From positions 1 through 64,000 of the forward strand of contig NZ_JAWZSQ010000004.1 in NCBI RefSeq assembly GCF_034096925.1: DNA of 64,000 nt, given 5' to 3'. The first letter of the stretch is position 1. Each line of letters opens with the position of its first letter. The notes beneath the pieces were generated by a model, which had not been told where the DNA came from, did no database searches, and saw only the letters and a list, made by a program, of their open reading frames with translations. Shown one piece after another: positions 42,476 to 51,032 of the stretch. Position numbers and translations under genes: made by a program. The DNA is from Patulibacter defluvii. Its GTDB lineage: Bacteria > Actinomycetota > Thermoleophilia > Solirubrobacterales > Solirubrobacteraceae.

Positions 42476-42568
42476 ATCGGGTCCTGGAAGCGCCCCACGC
42501 CGTTCGGGCGCTACGCCGGGTAGGCTTCCCGGCCGCACCGAACGACCGAACGGACGAGGCGCTTTCAG

Positions 42569-43825
42569 ATGGCAGTCGACCTGACCCAGATTCACGCCGT
42601 GGACACCGCCCCCGGCGAGCTCCCCGCGAAGATGGCCGCGTGGGTGATCCGCGAGGATCGCCTCGGTGAGCCGAAGGACGCGATCCAGCTCGAGGAGGTC
42701 GACGTCCCCGAGCCCGGTCCCTTCGAGGTGATCGTCCGCGTGATGGCCGCGGGCGTCAACTTCAACAACGTCTGGGCGGCGCTCGGCAAGCCGGTCTCGG
42801 TCTTCAAGTACGGCGACCACCCGGAGTTCGGCCACCACATCGGGGGCTCGGACGCGTCCGGCGTCGTCTGGAAGGTCGGCGAGGGCGTCACCCGCTGGAA
42901 GGCCGGCGACGAGGTCGTCGTCCACTGCAACCAGGCCTCGTACGAGGACGTCGAGGTCCACGGCCTCGACCCGCTGGCGGCCCCGTCGCAGCGGATCTGG
43001 GCCTACGAGACGACCTGGGGCAGCTTCGCCCAGTTCTGCAAGGTCCAGGCCCAGCAGCTGCTGCCGAAGCCGAAGCACCTGAGCTGGGCCGAGGCGGCCT
43101 CCTACGGGCTGACCTACTTCACGGCCTACCGGATGCTGATGGACCAGGCCAAGATCCAGGCCGGCGACAAGGTCCTGATCTGGGGCGCCGCGGGCGGCCT
43201 CGGCGTCTTCGCGCTGCAGCTGGCCAAGGCGGCCGGCGCCGAGTCGGTCGGCGTCGTCTCGTCGGACGAGAAGGGCGAGCTGGTCAAGCAGCTCGGTGCC
43301 CGCGACTACATCAACCGCGCCGACTTCGCCGGGATGATGCGCAAGGGCGGCGAGTCGCCGGAGGAGGAGAAGGAGCGCTTCCTCGTCTCGCGCGCGTTCT
43401 CGAAGCGGGTGGCCGAGATCCTCGGCGGCGCGCCCGACATCGTCTTCGAGCACGTCGGTCAGGCCACGTTCCCGACCTCGGTGCTGGCGGTCAAGCCGTT
43501 CGGCAAGGTCGTCATCTGCGGCGCCACCTCGGGCTACAACCTCGACTTCGACGTCCGCTACCTGTGGATGAAGCAGAAGGAGATCATCGGCTCGCACTTC
43601 GCGAACGCCTGGGAGGCGACGCGCGCGAACGCCCTGATCGACGAGGGCAAGGTCAAGCCGGTCCTCTGGCGGACGCTCGCCTTCGACCAGGTCGCCGAGG
43701 CCCACCAGCTGCTGCGCGACAACAAGCACCTGGGCAAGATCGCGATCCTGGTCGGCGCGACCGACGAGGATCAGGGCCGCGACGCCGAGGGTCCTGGCGC
43801 GATTCGCGCGGAAGTGGGAGCCTGA
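42569..43825 (+). CDS. ccr: Crotonyl-CoA carboxylase/reductase
   Basis: The 418-residue medium-chain reductase matches Ccr along its length: KMAAWVIREDRLGEPKDAIQ, GVNFNNVWAALGKPVSVF, HHIGGSDASGVVWKVG, YETTWGSFAQFC and WGAAGGLGVFALQLAKAAG. It reductively carboxylates crotonyl-CoA with NADPH to ethylmalonyl-CoA, the defining step of the ethylmalonyl-CoA pathway and of ethylmalonyl extender-unit supply. TAGGCT (42521-42526) would give a 36-base leader. Ethylmalonyl-CoA mutase is encoded 3.4 kb further on. A small gene follows after four bases. Confidence 0.95.
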   Translation: MAVDLTQIHAVDTAPGELPAKMAAWVIREDRLGEPKDAIQLEEVDVPEPGPFEVIVRVMAAGVNFNNVWAALGKPVSVFKYGDHPEFGHHIGGSDASGVVWKVGEGVTRWKAGDEVVVHCNQASYEDVEVHGLDPLAAPSQRIWAYETTWGSFAQFCKVQAQQLLPKPKHLSWAEAASYGLTYFTAYRMLMDQAKIQAGDKVLIWGAAGGLGVFALQLAKAAGAESVGVVSSDEKGELVKQLGARDYINRADFAGMMRKGGESPEEEKERFLVSRAFSKRVAEILGGAPDIVFEHVGQATFPTSVLAVKPFGKVVICGATSGYNLDFDVRYLWMKQKEIIGSHFANAWEATRANALIDEGKVKPVLWRTLAFDQVAEAHQLLRDNKHLGKIAILVGATDEDQGRDAEGPGAIRAEVGA

Positions 43826-43829
43826 GGGC

Positions 43830-44234
43830 ATGGCGCTTGCTGTCCACCTCCCCTACTACGCGACCGGCCTCCGGCACGACCAGCTGGCCGAGGCGCTTGA
43901 GGCCCTGACGCCCGAGCTGCTGCGGGTCGGCGCGCTCGAGGTCCGCGTCGACCGGTCGAAGGAGGACGCCTACCGCTTCCGCCAGGTGATCCACGTCGCG
44001 GACAAGGCGACGTGGGCGAAGGTCTGGAACAGCGAGCCCTTCGTCGCCTTCCGGACGACCAAGATCGCCTGGTACCAGAAGCCGCTGGCCTACGAGCTCT
44101 ACGAGCCGCTGACGACCGGCACCGCGGCGGGCGTCAGCGACGTCCGCGGCGAGGCCCCGGCCGACGCGCCGGTGGCGGGCGAGGCGAGCGCCTCGCCCCC
44201 GCTGGTCGGCAGCTCCGCCGGCCAGTCCGCCTGA
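43830..44234 (+). CDS. Hypothetical protein in an operon with ccr
   Basis: The 134-residue protein has a compact N-terminal 95 residues (LAVHLPYYATGLRHDQLAEAL, FRQVIHVADKATWAKVWNSEPF) and a disordered Ala/Pro tail. The alternating strands and helices recall dimeric alpha-beta barrel proteins, but no family can be named. Four bases separate it from ccr, so co-expression is expected, and a strong terminator follows. Confidence 0.7.
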   Translation: MALAVHLPYYATGLRHDQLAEALEALTPELLRVGALEVRVDRSKEDAYRFRQVIHVADKATWAKVWNSEPFVAFRTTKIAWYQKPLAYELYEPLTTGTAAGVSDVRGEAPADAPVAGEASASPPLVGSSAGQSA

Positions 44235-44264
44235 GCCAGGCCCCTCCGGGGCCCTTCCGTGCCG

Positions 44265-44300
44265 CACGACGGCCCGCCGATCCGGCGGGCCGTCGTCGTT
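44265..44300 (+). terminator. Terminator of the ccr operon
   Basis: A perfect 13-bp stem (44265-44277 with 44283-44295) closes a five-base loop and is followed by CGTTTC, 30 bases after the stop of the gene behind ccr. Confidence 0.8.
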
Positions 44301-44417
44301 TCGGGCCCGGGGTGGGCCGTGGGGTCGGTGACGAAGCGGTGAAGGCCGTTGACGAACGTCCGACCGGCCTGCTGGGGTTGCGGTGTACGCCCGGCTCCTC
44401 GCGGGCGCCCCGACCGC

Positions 44418-44912
44418 ATGACCCCGATCCGCTCACGTTCCCTGCTCGCCCTCGTCGTCGGCCTGGCGCTGGCGCTGCCGCTCGCCGCCTGCGGGAGCGA
44501 CGACGGCGGCGACGGCACGACCGACGGGGCGACCCGCAGCGGCCTGGTCGGCGGCAGCGGGACGTCGTCGACCCGCGGCGGGTCCACGACGCGGATCCGG
44601 GTGCCGTCCGGGGCCGAGGGCCTGGGACGGGTCACGGTCGCCCAGCTGCCGCCCGAGGGGCGCGCGACGCTGCGGCTGATCGCGGTCGGCGGGCCGTTCC
44701 CCCACCGCCAGGACGGGGTCACGTTCCAGAACCGCGAGCGGATCCTGCCCGACCGGCCGCGCGGCTACTACCGCGAGTACACGGTCCGGACGCCCGGCAG
44801 CCCGACCCGCGGCGCCCGCCGGATCGTCACCGGCCGCCAGCCGGCCGAGCGGTACTACACCGCCGACCACTACGACAGCTTCCGCCTGATCGTCGGGACC
44901 GACCGTCCCTGA
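44418..44912 (+). CDS. Barnase-family ribonuclease with a lipoprotein signal
   Basis: The 164-residue protein has a lipoprotein signal (LLALVVGLALALPLAAC, Cys near 25), a Gly/Thr/Ser linker, and a ribonuclease N1/barnase domain at about 95-160. The active-site set is visible: FQNRERILP, Glu in YYREYTVRTPG, Arg in GARRIVTG and His in YYTADHYDSFRLI. The family cuts RNA at guanosines. It would be tethered outside the cell or shed. The barstar-type inhibitor is encoded ten bases downstream. No clear Shine-Dalgarno precedes the ATG. An earlier in-frame start at 44349 lacks a signal and is less likely. Confidence 0.85.
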   Translation: MTPIRSRSLLALVVGLALALPLAACGSDDGGDGTTDGATRSGLVGGSGTSSTRGGSTTRIRVPSGAEGLGRVTVAQLPPEGRATLRLIAVGGPFPHRQDGVTFQNRERILPDRPRGYYREYTVRTPGSPTRGARRIVTGRQPAERYYTADHYDSFRLIVGTDRP

Positions 44913-44922
44913 GAGGAGCACG

Positions 44923-45216
44923 ATGGAGACCCTCGTCATCGACCTCGACGGCGTCCTCGACCGCGGAGCCCTGATGCGGGCGTTCGCGCGCGACCTGCCG
45001 ACCCCCGCCGGCTTCGGCGCCAACTGGGACGCGCTCGCCGACGTCCTCCGCGACCTCTCGTGGCGACCGGCGGACGGCTACCGGCTGGAGCTGCGCGGCG
45101 CCGGCCCGCTGACCGTCGCCGACCCCCGCAGCTGGCAGATCCTGCGCGAGATCCTGGACGAGGCCCGGGCCTTCTGGTCGGCCCAGGACGTCCCGTTCGA
45201 CGTGGCGATCGGGTAG
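44923..45216 (+). CDS. Barstar-family ribonuclease inhibitor
   Basis: The 97-residue protein has the barstar pattern: an N-terminal LVIDLDGVLDRGALMRAFA, the central FGANWDALADVLRDLSW (the helix that plugs the nuclease active site, with Asp residues) and a C-terminal helix RAFWSAQDVPFDVAI. It protects the cytoplasm from the preceding ribonuclease. AGAGGAG gives a good ribosome binding site, stronger than that of the toxin, as expected for an inhibitor. It stops directly next to the clpS stop. Confidence 0.92.
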   Translation: METLVIDLDGVLDRGALMRAFARDLPTPAGFGANWDALADVLRDLSWRPADGYRLELRGAGPLTVADPRSWQILREILDEARAFWSAQDVPFDVAIG

Positions 45217-45504
45217 CTACGCCTGCTCGAGCGGCGCCATCGTCAGGCCCGCGTCGCGCAGCTGCTCCCAGTAGTGCTCGGCCAGCTCCTTGTGGCCGGT
45301 CCAGACGACGGCCAGGCCGGCGTGGTGGATCCGGTCGGCCAGGCGGAAGCCCGCATCGACGTTGACCCCGGGGATCACCCGCGCGAGCGTGGTGGCGACG
45401 TGGTCGAACGTGTTGTGGTCGTCGTTGCGGACGATCACGTTCCACGCCCCGCCGAGGCCGGTGCCCGGATCGGCGGCGCGCGTCTGCTCGATGGTCTGAC
45501 TCAC
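45217..45504 (-). CDS. clpS: ATP-dependent Clp protease adaptor ClpS
   Basis: The 95-residue protein has the ClpS core: NVIVRNDDHNTFDHVATTL, AGFRLADRIHHAGLAVVWTG and ELAEHYWEQLRDAGLT. It delivers N-end-rule substrates to ClpAP/ClpCP. TACCCT (complement of 45513-45518) ends eight bases before the GTG start. It converges with barstar with no base between. The 275 bases upstream, up to osmC, contain no recognisable gene. Confidence 0.93.
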   Translation of the reverse strand: MSQTIEQTRAADPGTGLGGAWNVIVRNDDHNTFDHVATTLARVIPGVNVDAGFRLADRIHHAGLAVVWTGHKELAEHYWEQLRDAGLTMAPLEQA

Positions 45505-45779
45505 GGCGGTGCAGGGTAGTCGGTGGGCCGCGCCTCACGCGGACAGGTCCCCGAGCGTAGCCGCTGGAGGGGCGCGCGTGAGCACGGATCGTCCCGACGG
45601 TCTATCGCCATCTCGCCGGCGTCGCGGGCGCGAGGTGGCGCTTCGGTGTCCTGGCGACGTCGGATCGCGGTCTCGCGCCCGGCGCGGCTCGCGAGAACGC
45701 GCGTCGCCCGGCCAACCTCCGGCGGATCTCCGCCGACCGGCTTGACGGACCTCGGCCCGCGGCCGAAGCTGGACGGCCG

Positions 45780-46262
45780 ATGAGCGAGACCGACGCCGCC
45801 GTCCACCGCTACCCCGCCGTCACCCGCTGGCACGGCTCGACCGGCGTCGGCTACGACCACTACGACCGCAGCCACGAGACCAGCTGCGCGCCGATCGCCG
45901 CGCCGCTGGTCCTGAGCAGCGATCCGGCCTTCGGCGGCGACCCGGCCGAGCTCGACCCCGAGCGTTTGCTGGTCGCCGCGGCCAGCTCCTGCCAGCTGCT
46001 GAGCTTCCTGGCCGTCGCCGCTCGCGCCCGGATCGACGTGATCGACTACGTCGACGAGGCGTTCGGCGAGATGCCCGAGGGCGGACGGCCGATGTCGATC
46101 GAGCGGATCACGCTGCGCCCGACGGTCACCGTCCGCAACCGGGTCGGCGAGCAGCGGCTGCGCAAGCTGACCGACCTGGCCCACCGCGAGTGCTTCATCG
46201 CCAACAGCCTCCGCAGCGCGATGACGATCGAGCCGACCTTCCGGTTCGTCGACGGCGACTAG
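45780..46262 (+). CDS. OsmC/Ohr-family protein
   Basis: The 160-residue protein has the OsmC fold with both reactive cysteines in context: LLVAAASSCQLLSFLAVAAR (Cys near 77) and HRECFIANSL (Cys near 141). These are thiol peroxidases acting on organic hydroperoxides. The stop overlaps that of the convergent metallo-hydrolase by four bases. No clear promoter box is seen directly before the ATG. Confidence 0.88.
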   Translation: MSETDAAVHRYPAVTRWHGSTGVGYDHYDRSHETSCAPIAAPLVLSSDPAFGGDPAELDPERLLVAAASSCQLLSFLAVAARARIDVIDYVDEAFGEMPEGGRPMSIERITLRPTVTVRNRVGEQRLRKLTDLAHRECFIANSLRSAMTIEPTFRFVDGD

Positions 46263-47131
46263 CGCTCGACCGGCGCGATCGCCCCGGAGCGCTCGCCGAC
46301 CTGCTTCCAGTAGCGGGCCAGGCCGGCCCACAGGCCCTCGAACGGCCCCGCCGCGTAGTACGTCGGCAGGCCCTCCTCCCCCGCCCGCGTCAGCACCCAG
46401 TCGCGGATCCAGTCGGCCATCCCCTGGGCGTCGGTGGTACGAGCCGCGCGGGCGAAGACGTCGAGCGCCTCGTGCATCCCGGCGATCTGCTCGTCGACGT
46501 CGCCGACGGTGACCCCGAAGTGCATGTAGGCCAGCGCCCGCGGGTTCCACGACGCGACCGTGTCGAGCGACGCGTGCCAGAGCGGCGGGTCGATGTCCGG
46601 CGGCGGGGTCGGCGGCAGCGCCGGGCCGCCGTCGATCCGGATCCCGGTCACGTCGCCGGTGTAGGCGACGCCGCTGTCCTCGTGGAAGTAGCAGACGTGG
46701 TGCTGGGCGTGGCCGGGCGTGTAGGCCACCCGCCAGGGCCCGATCTTCTCGCCGCCGGTCAGCACCCGCAGGTTCTTCTCCGGCACCGGCACGACCCGGC
46801 CCCAGAGCAGGTCGAAGGCCTCGCCGAAGACCTTGCGGGCGCTGGCCACCAGCCGCGTCGGGTCGACCAGGTGCTTCGCGCCGCGCTCGTGGACCCAGAC
46901 CTCGACGTCCGGGAACCGCTCGACCAGCGCGCCGGCGGCACCGGCGTGGTCGAAGTGGATGTGGGTCAGCAGCACCCGCTCCGGCTCGGCCCCGTCGAGC
47001 CCGGCCAGCAGCTGCTCGATCCCGCTCTCCGCCCCCGGGTCGACGATGTGGCCGTCGAACCAGTGGGCGCCCATCGCCTTGGGCTTGCCCAGGTGCATCA
47101 GGTCGATCGTGCGGGGCAGGTCGGAGCTCAC
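46259..47131 (-). CDS. Metallo-beta-lactamase-fold hydrolase
   Basis: The 290-residue protein has the zinc motif THIHFDHAG (HxHxDH) near 56, YTPGHAQHHVCYF near 127, VAYTGDVTGI and a late MHFG histidine. The outline resembles glyoxalase II-like and hydroxyacyl-thioester hydrolases. The substrate is unknown. TAGGGT (complement of 47139-47144) ends seven bases before GTG 47131, which supports that start over one 17 codons upstream. It is divergent from the mutase gene, 83 bases apart. Confidence 0.87.
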   Translation of the reverse strand: MSSDLPRTIDLMHLGKPKAMGAHWFDGHIVDPGAESGIEQLLAGLDGAEPERVLLTHIHFDHAGAAGALVERFPDVEVWVHERGAKHLVDPTRLVASARKVFGEAFDLLWGRVVPVPEKNLRVLTGGEKIGPWRVAYTPGHAQHHVCYFHEDSGVAYTGDVTGIRIDGGPALPPTPPPDIDPPLWHASLDTVASWNPRALAYMHFGVTVGDVDEQIAGMHEALDVFARAARTTDAQGMADWIRDWVLTRAGEEGLPTYYAAGPFEGLWAGLARYWKQVGERSGAIAPVER

Positions 47132-47214
47132 CGAGCGGACCCTAGCGATCCGGCGTCGCCGATCCGGCGGCGAGCGGGCCACCCGATCGGAGGGGCCACC
47201 GTAGAATCAGGCCG

Positions 47215-49272
47215 ATGAGCAGCCCACGCCTGCCGCAGCCCGATCGTCCCTGGCTGATGCGGACCTACGCCGGCCACTCGACGGCGAAGGCGTCGAACGA
47301 GCTGTACCGGTCGAACCTGGCCAAGGGCCAGACCGGCCTCTCGGTCGCCTTCGACCTGCCGACGCAGACCGGCTACGACCCCGACGACGAGCTCGCCCGC
47401 GGCGAGGTCGGCAAGGTCGGCGTGCCGGTCAGCCACATCGGCGACATGCGGACCCTGATGGACGGGATCCCGCTGAAGACGATGAACACCTCGATGACGA
47501 TCAACGCGGTCGCCTCGTGGATGCTCTCGATGTACATCGTCGCGGCCGAGGAGCAGAACCCCGACGACGATCCGGCCGCGATCCAGCGGGCGCTCCAGGG
47601 CACCACCCAGAACGACATCATCAAGGAGTTCCTGGCGCGCGGGACCTACGCGTTCCCGCCCGGGCCCTCGATGCGGCTGATCGCGGACATGATCGCCTAC
47701 ACGGTCGAGCACGTCCCGAAGTGGAACCCGATCAACATCTGCAGCTACCACCTGCAGGAGGCGGGCGCGACGCCGGTCCAGGAGATCGCCTACGCGATGT
47801 CGAACGCGATCGCCGTGCTCGACGCCGCCAAGGAGAAGGTCGACCCGTCGGTGATGCCGAAGGTCTTCCAGCGGATCAGCTTCTTCGTCAACGCCGGCGT
47901 CCGCTTCATCGAGGAACACGCGAAGCTGCGCGCGATGGGCGTCCTCTGGGAGGAGATCGGCCGCGAGCGCTACGGCGTCACCGACGAGAAGGCGCTGCGG
48001 TTCCGCTACGGCGTCCAGGTCAACTCGCTCGGCCTGACCGAGGCCCAGCCGGAGAACAACGTCCAGCGGATCGTGCTCGAGGCGCTGGCCGTGACCCTCG
48101 GCCGCAACGCCCGCGCCCGCGCGCTGCAGCTGCCGGCCTGGAACGAGGCGCTCGGCCTGCCCCGTGCCTGGGACCAGCAGTGGGCGCTGCGGATCCAGCA
48201 GATCCTGGCCTTCGAGACCGACATGCTCGAGTACCCCGACATCTTCGAGGGCTCGGTCGTGATGGACGGCCTGGTCGCCGAGCTGCTCGACGGCGCCCGC
48301 AAGGAGATGGCCGTCGTCGCCGAGCACGGCGGGGCGGTCCAGGCGGTCGACTACATGAAGTCGTCGCTGGTCGAGAGCCACCGCGAGCGGATCGCCCGGA
48401 TCGAGGCCGGCGAGCAGGTCGTGGTCGGGATCAACAAGTACACCGAGACCGAGCCCTCGCCGCTGACCGCGGCCGGCGACGGCGGGATCATGACCGTCGA
48501 CCACGCCGTCGAGCAGCAGGCGATCGACGCGATCCGCCAGTGGCGCTCGGAGCGCGACCAGGCCCAGGTCGACGCGGCCCTGGCCGAGGTCGCCCGGGTC
48601 GCCGCCAGCGACAGCGAGAACATCATGCCGGCCTCGATCGAGGCCGCCCGTGCCGGCGTCACCACCGGCGAGTGGGCCCGAACCCTGCGCGAGGTCTTCG
48701 GCGAGTTCCGCGCCCCGACCGGCGTCGGCGAGGCGGCGGCCAGCGGCGACACGTCGGAGGCGATCGCCGAAGTCCGCGACGAGGTCGAGCGGGTCAGCGA
48801 GGCGCTCGGCCGCCGGATCAAGATCCTGGTCGGCAAGCCGGGCCTCGACGGCCACTCCAATGGCGCCGAGCAGATCGCCGTCCGCGCCCGCGACGTCGGC
48901 ATGGACGTGGTCTACGAGGGCATCCGCCTGACCCCGTCGCAGATCGCCCAGAGCGCGCTCCAGGAGGGCGTCCACGTGATCGGCCTCTCGATCCTCTCGG
49001 GCAGCCACCGCGAGCTGATCCCGGCCGTGATCGAGACCCTCCGCGAGCGCGGCGTCGAGGTCCCGGTCGTGGTCGGCGGGATCATCCCCGAGGCCGACGT
49101 GCGGCCGCTGGAGGAGGCGGGCGTGGCCGGCGTCTACACCCCGAAGGACTTCGACATCTCGGTGATCATGCGCGACATCGTGCGGCTGGTGGCCGAGGCG
49201 AACGGCGTCTCCGAGGCCGCCGGCCTGCCGCCCCACACCGGCGGCGCGGTCGAGGCCGGGCAGCACGCCTGA
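47215..49272 (+). CDS. ecm: Ethylmalonyl-CoA mutase (coenzyme B12-dependent)
   Basis: The 685-residue protein has a mutase barrel from about 10 to 490, beginning RPWLMRTYAGHSTAKASNEL and LSVAFDLPTQTGYDPDDE, the Ecm/MeaA pattern rather than that of methylmalonyl-CoA mutase. The C-terminal B12-binding domain at about 535-665 carries GLDGHSNGAEQIA (DxHxxG). It converts ethylmalonyl-CoA to methylsuccinyl-CoA, the step after Ccr and epimerase. TAGAAT (47202-47207) ends seven bases before the ATG. Confidence 0.93.
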   Translation: MSSPRLPQPDRPWLMRTYAGHSTAKASNELYRSNLAKGQTGLSVAFDLPTQTGYDPDDELARGEVGKVGVPVSHIGDMRTLMDGIPLKTMNTSMTINAVASWMLSMYIVAAEEQNPDDDPAAIQRALQGTTQNDIIKEFLARGTYAFPPGPSMRLIADMIAYTVEHVPKWNPINICSYHLQEAGATPVQEIAYAMSNAIAVLDAAKEKVDPSVMPKVFQRISFFVNAGVRFIEEHAKLRAMGVLWEEIGRERYGVTDEKALRFRYGVQVNSLGLTEAQPENNVQRIVLEALAVTLGRNARARALQLPAWNEALGLPRAWDQQWALRIQQILAFETDMLEYPDIFEGSVVMDGLVAELLDGARKEMAVVAEHGGAVQAVDYMKSSLVESHRERIARIEAGEQVVVGINKYTETEPSPLTAAGDGGIMTVDHAVEQQAIDAIRQWRSERDQAQVDAALAEVARVAASDSENIMPASIEAARAGVTTGEWARTLREVFGEFRAPTGVGEAAASGDTSEAIAEVRDEVERVSEALGRRIKILVGKPGLDGHSNGAEQIAVRARDVGMDVVYEGIRLTPSQIAQSALQEGVHVIGLSILSGSHRELIPAVIETLRERGVEVPVVVGGIIPEADVRPLEEAGVAGVYTPKDFDISVIMRDIVRLVAEANGVSEAAGLPPHTGGAVEAGQHA

Positions 49273-49286
49273 GTCCCGCCCCGCGC

Positions 49287-49321
49287 GTGACGTTCCGGTC
49301 GCTGGGCGTCCGGAACGTCAC
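49287..49321. repeat. Intergenic palindrome, copy 2
   Basis: GTGACGTTCCGG (49287-49298), 11 bases, then CCGGAACGTCAC (49310-49321), between the convergent ecm and collagen-like genes. The arms match copy 1 at 40412-40442. Confidence 0.7.
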
Positions 49322-49343
49322 CGGGGGCGGGAGGTCGGCCGGC

Positions 49344-50225
49344 TCAGTCCAGCCGCTGGACGACCAGGCGGGTCCCGAAGCTGCGCAGGGTGGCGGTGCC
49401 GAGCAGGCCGTAGAGGTCGAGACGGAGGACGCTGTTGGCGGACAGCGAGACGATCGCATCGCCGTCGAAGACGTCGGTCGCCGCCGTCGGGCTGGAGACC
49501 AGCGGGGCGAGCGGGGAGCCGTTGGCCGTGACCCGCGTCGACAGCAGCAGCGGGACGGTGGTGCGGACCACGTAGGTGATCCGGTACGTGCCCGCCTCGG
49601 CGACGGTGAACGCGGTGTCGGCCTGGTCGGCGACGACCCCCTCCAGGCGCTGGTGGTTGGGCAGCGGCACCGGCGTCCCGCCGAGGACGACGGCGATCAC
49701 CGTGGCCATCGTGTTCGAGGCCGAGAGCCAGCCGCGCGGCGCCACGCCGGCGGGGCCCTGCGGACCGGCCGGACCCTGCGGACCGGCGTCGCCGGCGTCG
49801 CCCTGCGGCCCCGCCGGACCGACGGGGCCGGCGGGGCCGGCGGGCCCGGCCGGCCCGTCGCCGCCGCGCGGACCGGCCGGCCCGGTCGCGCCCTTCGCGC
49901 CGTCGGCACCCTTCGGGCCGTCGGCGCCGGCGGGACCACGCTCGCCGGCAGGCAGCTCGCCGGGCGCGAAGTCGACCGCCTTCAGCGAGCGGTCGGCGAC
50001 CTTGCTCGAGGTCACCGCACCGGCCTTGATCTTGTTGCCGGTCACCGACCGGCTCTTCAGCTGGGCGTTGCCGACGCTGTCGCGGGGCAGCGAGATCGCC
50101 GCGTAGCTGGTTCCGCCGAGGGCGACGAAGAGCGCCAGGCCGGACATCACGTTGGCCGGCGTCAGGGCACGGGCGAGCCGCGATCGACGATCGGGTCGGG
50201 GGGAAGGACTCTCAGGGGTAGGCAC
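49344..50225 (-). CDS. Exported collagen-like protein with C-terminal TNF/C1q-like domain
   Basis: The 293-residue protein has an N-terminal anchor (MSGLALFVALGGTSYAAISL) followed by VGNAQLKSRSVTGNKIKAGAV, a leader common in Solirubrobacterales exported proteins. A Gly-X-Y collagen-like region of about 75 residues follows (near 90-165), then a beta-rich domain at about 170-293 (TAFTVAEAGTYRITYVVRTT) resembling BclA/C1q-like trimers. It is probably a trimeric surface stalk. CAGGAT (complement of 50232-50237) ends six bases before GTG 50225, which is preferred to a start 13 codons upstream. Confidence 0.82.
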   Translation of the reverse strand: MPTPESPSPRPDRRSRLARALTPANVMSGLALFVALGGTSYAAISLPRDSVGNAQLKSRSVTGNKIKAGAVTSSKVADRSLKAVDFAPGELPAGERGPAGADGPKGADGAKGATGPAGPRGGDGPAGPAGPAGPVGPAGPQGDAGDAGPQGPAGPQGPAGVAPRGWLSASNTMATVIAVVLGGTPVPLPNHQRLEGVVADQADTAFTVAEAGTYRITYVVRTTVPLLLSTRVTANGSPLAPLVSSPTAATDVFDGDAIVSLSANSVLRLDLYGLLGTATLRSFGTRLVVQRLD

Positions 50226-50288
50226 CCGGCGATCCTGTCGGCGCGCGTCGTGCGTAGCGCGCACACAGGACGAACGTCCGGGCCGGTC

Positions 50289-51032
50289 TCAGATCTCCTG
50301 CCCGCTGGGCCGGATCAGGACCTCGCTGATCGCCACCCGCGGCGGCCGCGAGACGACGTAGACGATTGCGTCGGCGACGTCGGCCGACTCCAGCGCGCCG
50401 ACCTCCTGGTACCAGGCCGCCATCCCCTCGCGGGCGCGGTCGTCGCCGATCCGGTCGACCAGCTCGGTGTCGACGGCGCCGGGCTCGATCGCCGTCACCC
50501 GCACCCGCGACCGCAGCAGCTCCTTGCGCAGCGCGTCGGAGAAGCCGGTCAGGCCCCACTTGGTGGCGTTGTAGACCGCCGAGCCGCGGGCGGTCGTCCG
50601 GCCCGCCACCGAGGAGACGTTGACGACGTCGCCCCCGCCGTCGGTCAGCTGGCCGAGGAACGCGTCGGTGACCTCGAAGACCGCCTGCAGGTTGAGGTCG
50701 ACCATCCGCCGCCACTCGTCGCTGCGGCCGCGCTTGAAGGGTGCCGTCAGCATCACCCCGGCGTTGTTGACCAGCAGGTCGACCCGCCCGAGCGGGGCCA
50801 CCGCCGTCACCGCCGCGTCGATCGCCGCCCGCTCGGTGACGTCGCAGGGCACGGCCAGCGCCCGCCCGCCCGCGGCCTCGATCTCGCCCGCGATCGCGGC
50901 GATCCGCTCCGCGCGGCGGGCCAGCAGCGCGACCGCCGCCCCCGCCGCCGCCAGCTGGCGGGCGGTGTGCTCGCCGATCCCGCTCGACGCCCCGGTCACC
51001 ACGGCCACCCGGCCGCGCAGCGCGCCGCTCAT
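50289..51032 (-). CDS. Short-chain dehydrogenase/reductase
   Basis: The 247-residue classical SDR has VVTGASSGIGEHTARQL near 12, LLVNNAGVM near 88, VNVSSVAGRTT and catalytic YNATK near 155. The ATG overlaps the ene-reductase stop (ATGA), so the two oxidoreductases are co-translated and may act on the same enone or ketone. The substrate is not deducible. Confidence 0.9.
   Translation of the reverse strand: MSGALRGRVAVVTGASSGIGEHTARQLAAAGAAVALLARRAERIAAIAGEIEAAGGRALAVPCDVTERAAIDAAVTAVAPLGRVDLLVNNAGVMLTAPFKRGRSDEWRRMVDLNLQAVFEVTDAFLGQLTDGGGDVVNVSSVAGRTTARGSAVYNATKWGLTGFSDALRKELLRSRVRVTAIEPGAVDTELVDRIGDDRAREGMAAWYQEVGALESADVADAIVYVVSRPPRVAISEVLIRPSGQEI

Noticed and set aside
44326..44354. GGTGA repeats 11 bases apart before the barnase-type gene, possibly a reversed PHO box
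   Set aside because: Only two units fit, the third is out of register and no -10 box is placed suitably.
47128..49266. A 712-codon minus-strand frame opposite ethylmalonyl-CoA mutase
   Set aside because: The plus-strand mutase is unmistakable; the opposite frame is a low-complexity shadow.
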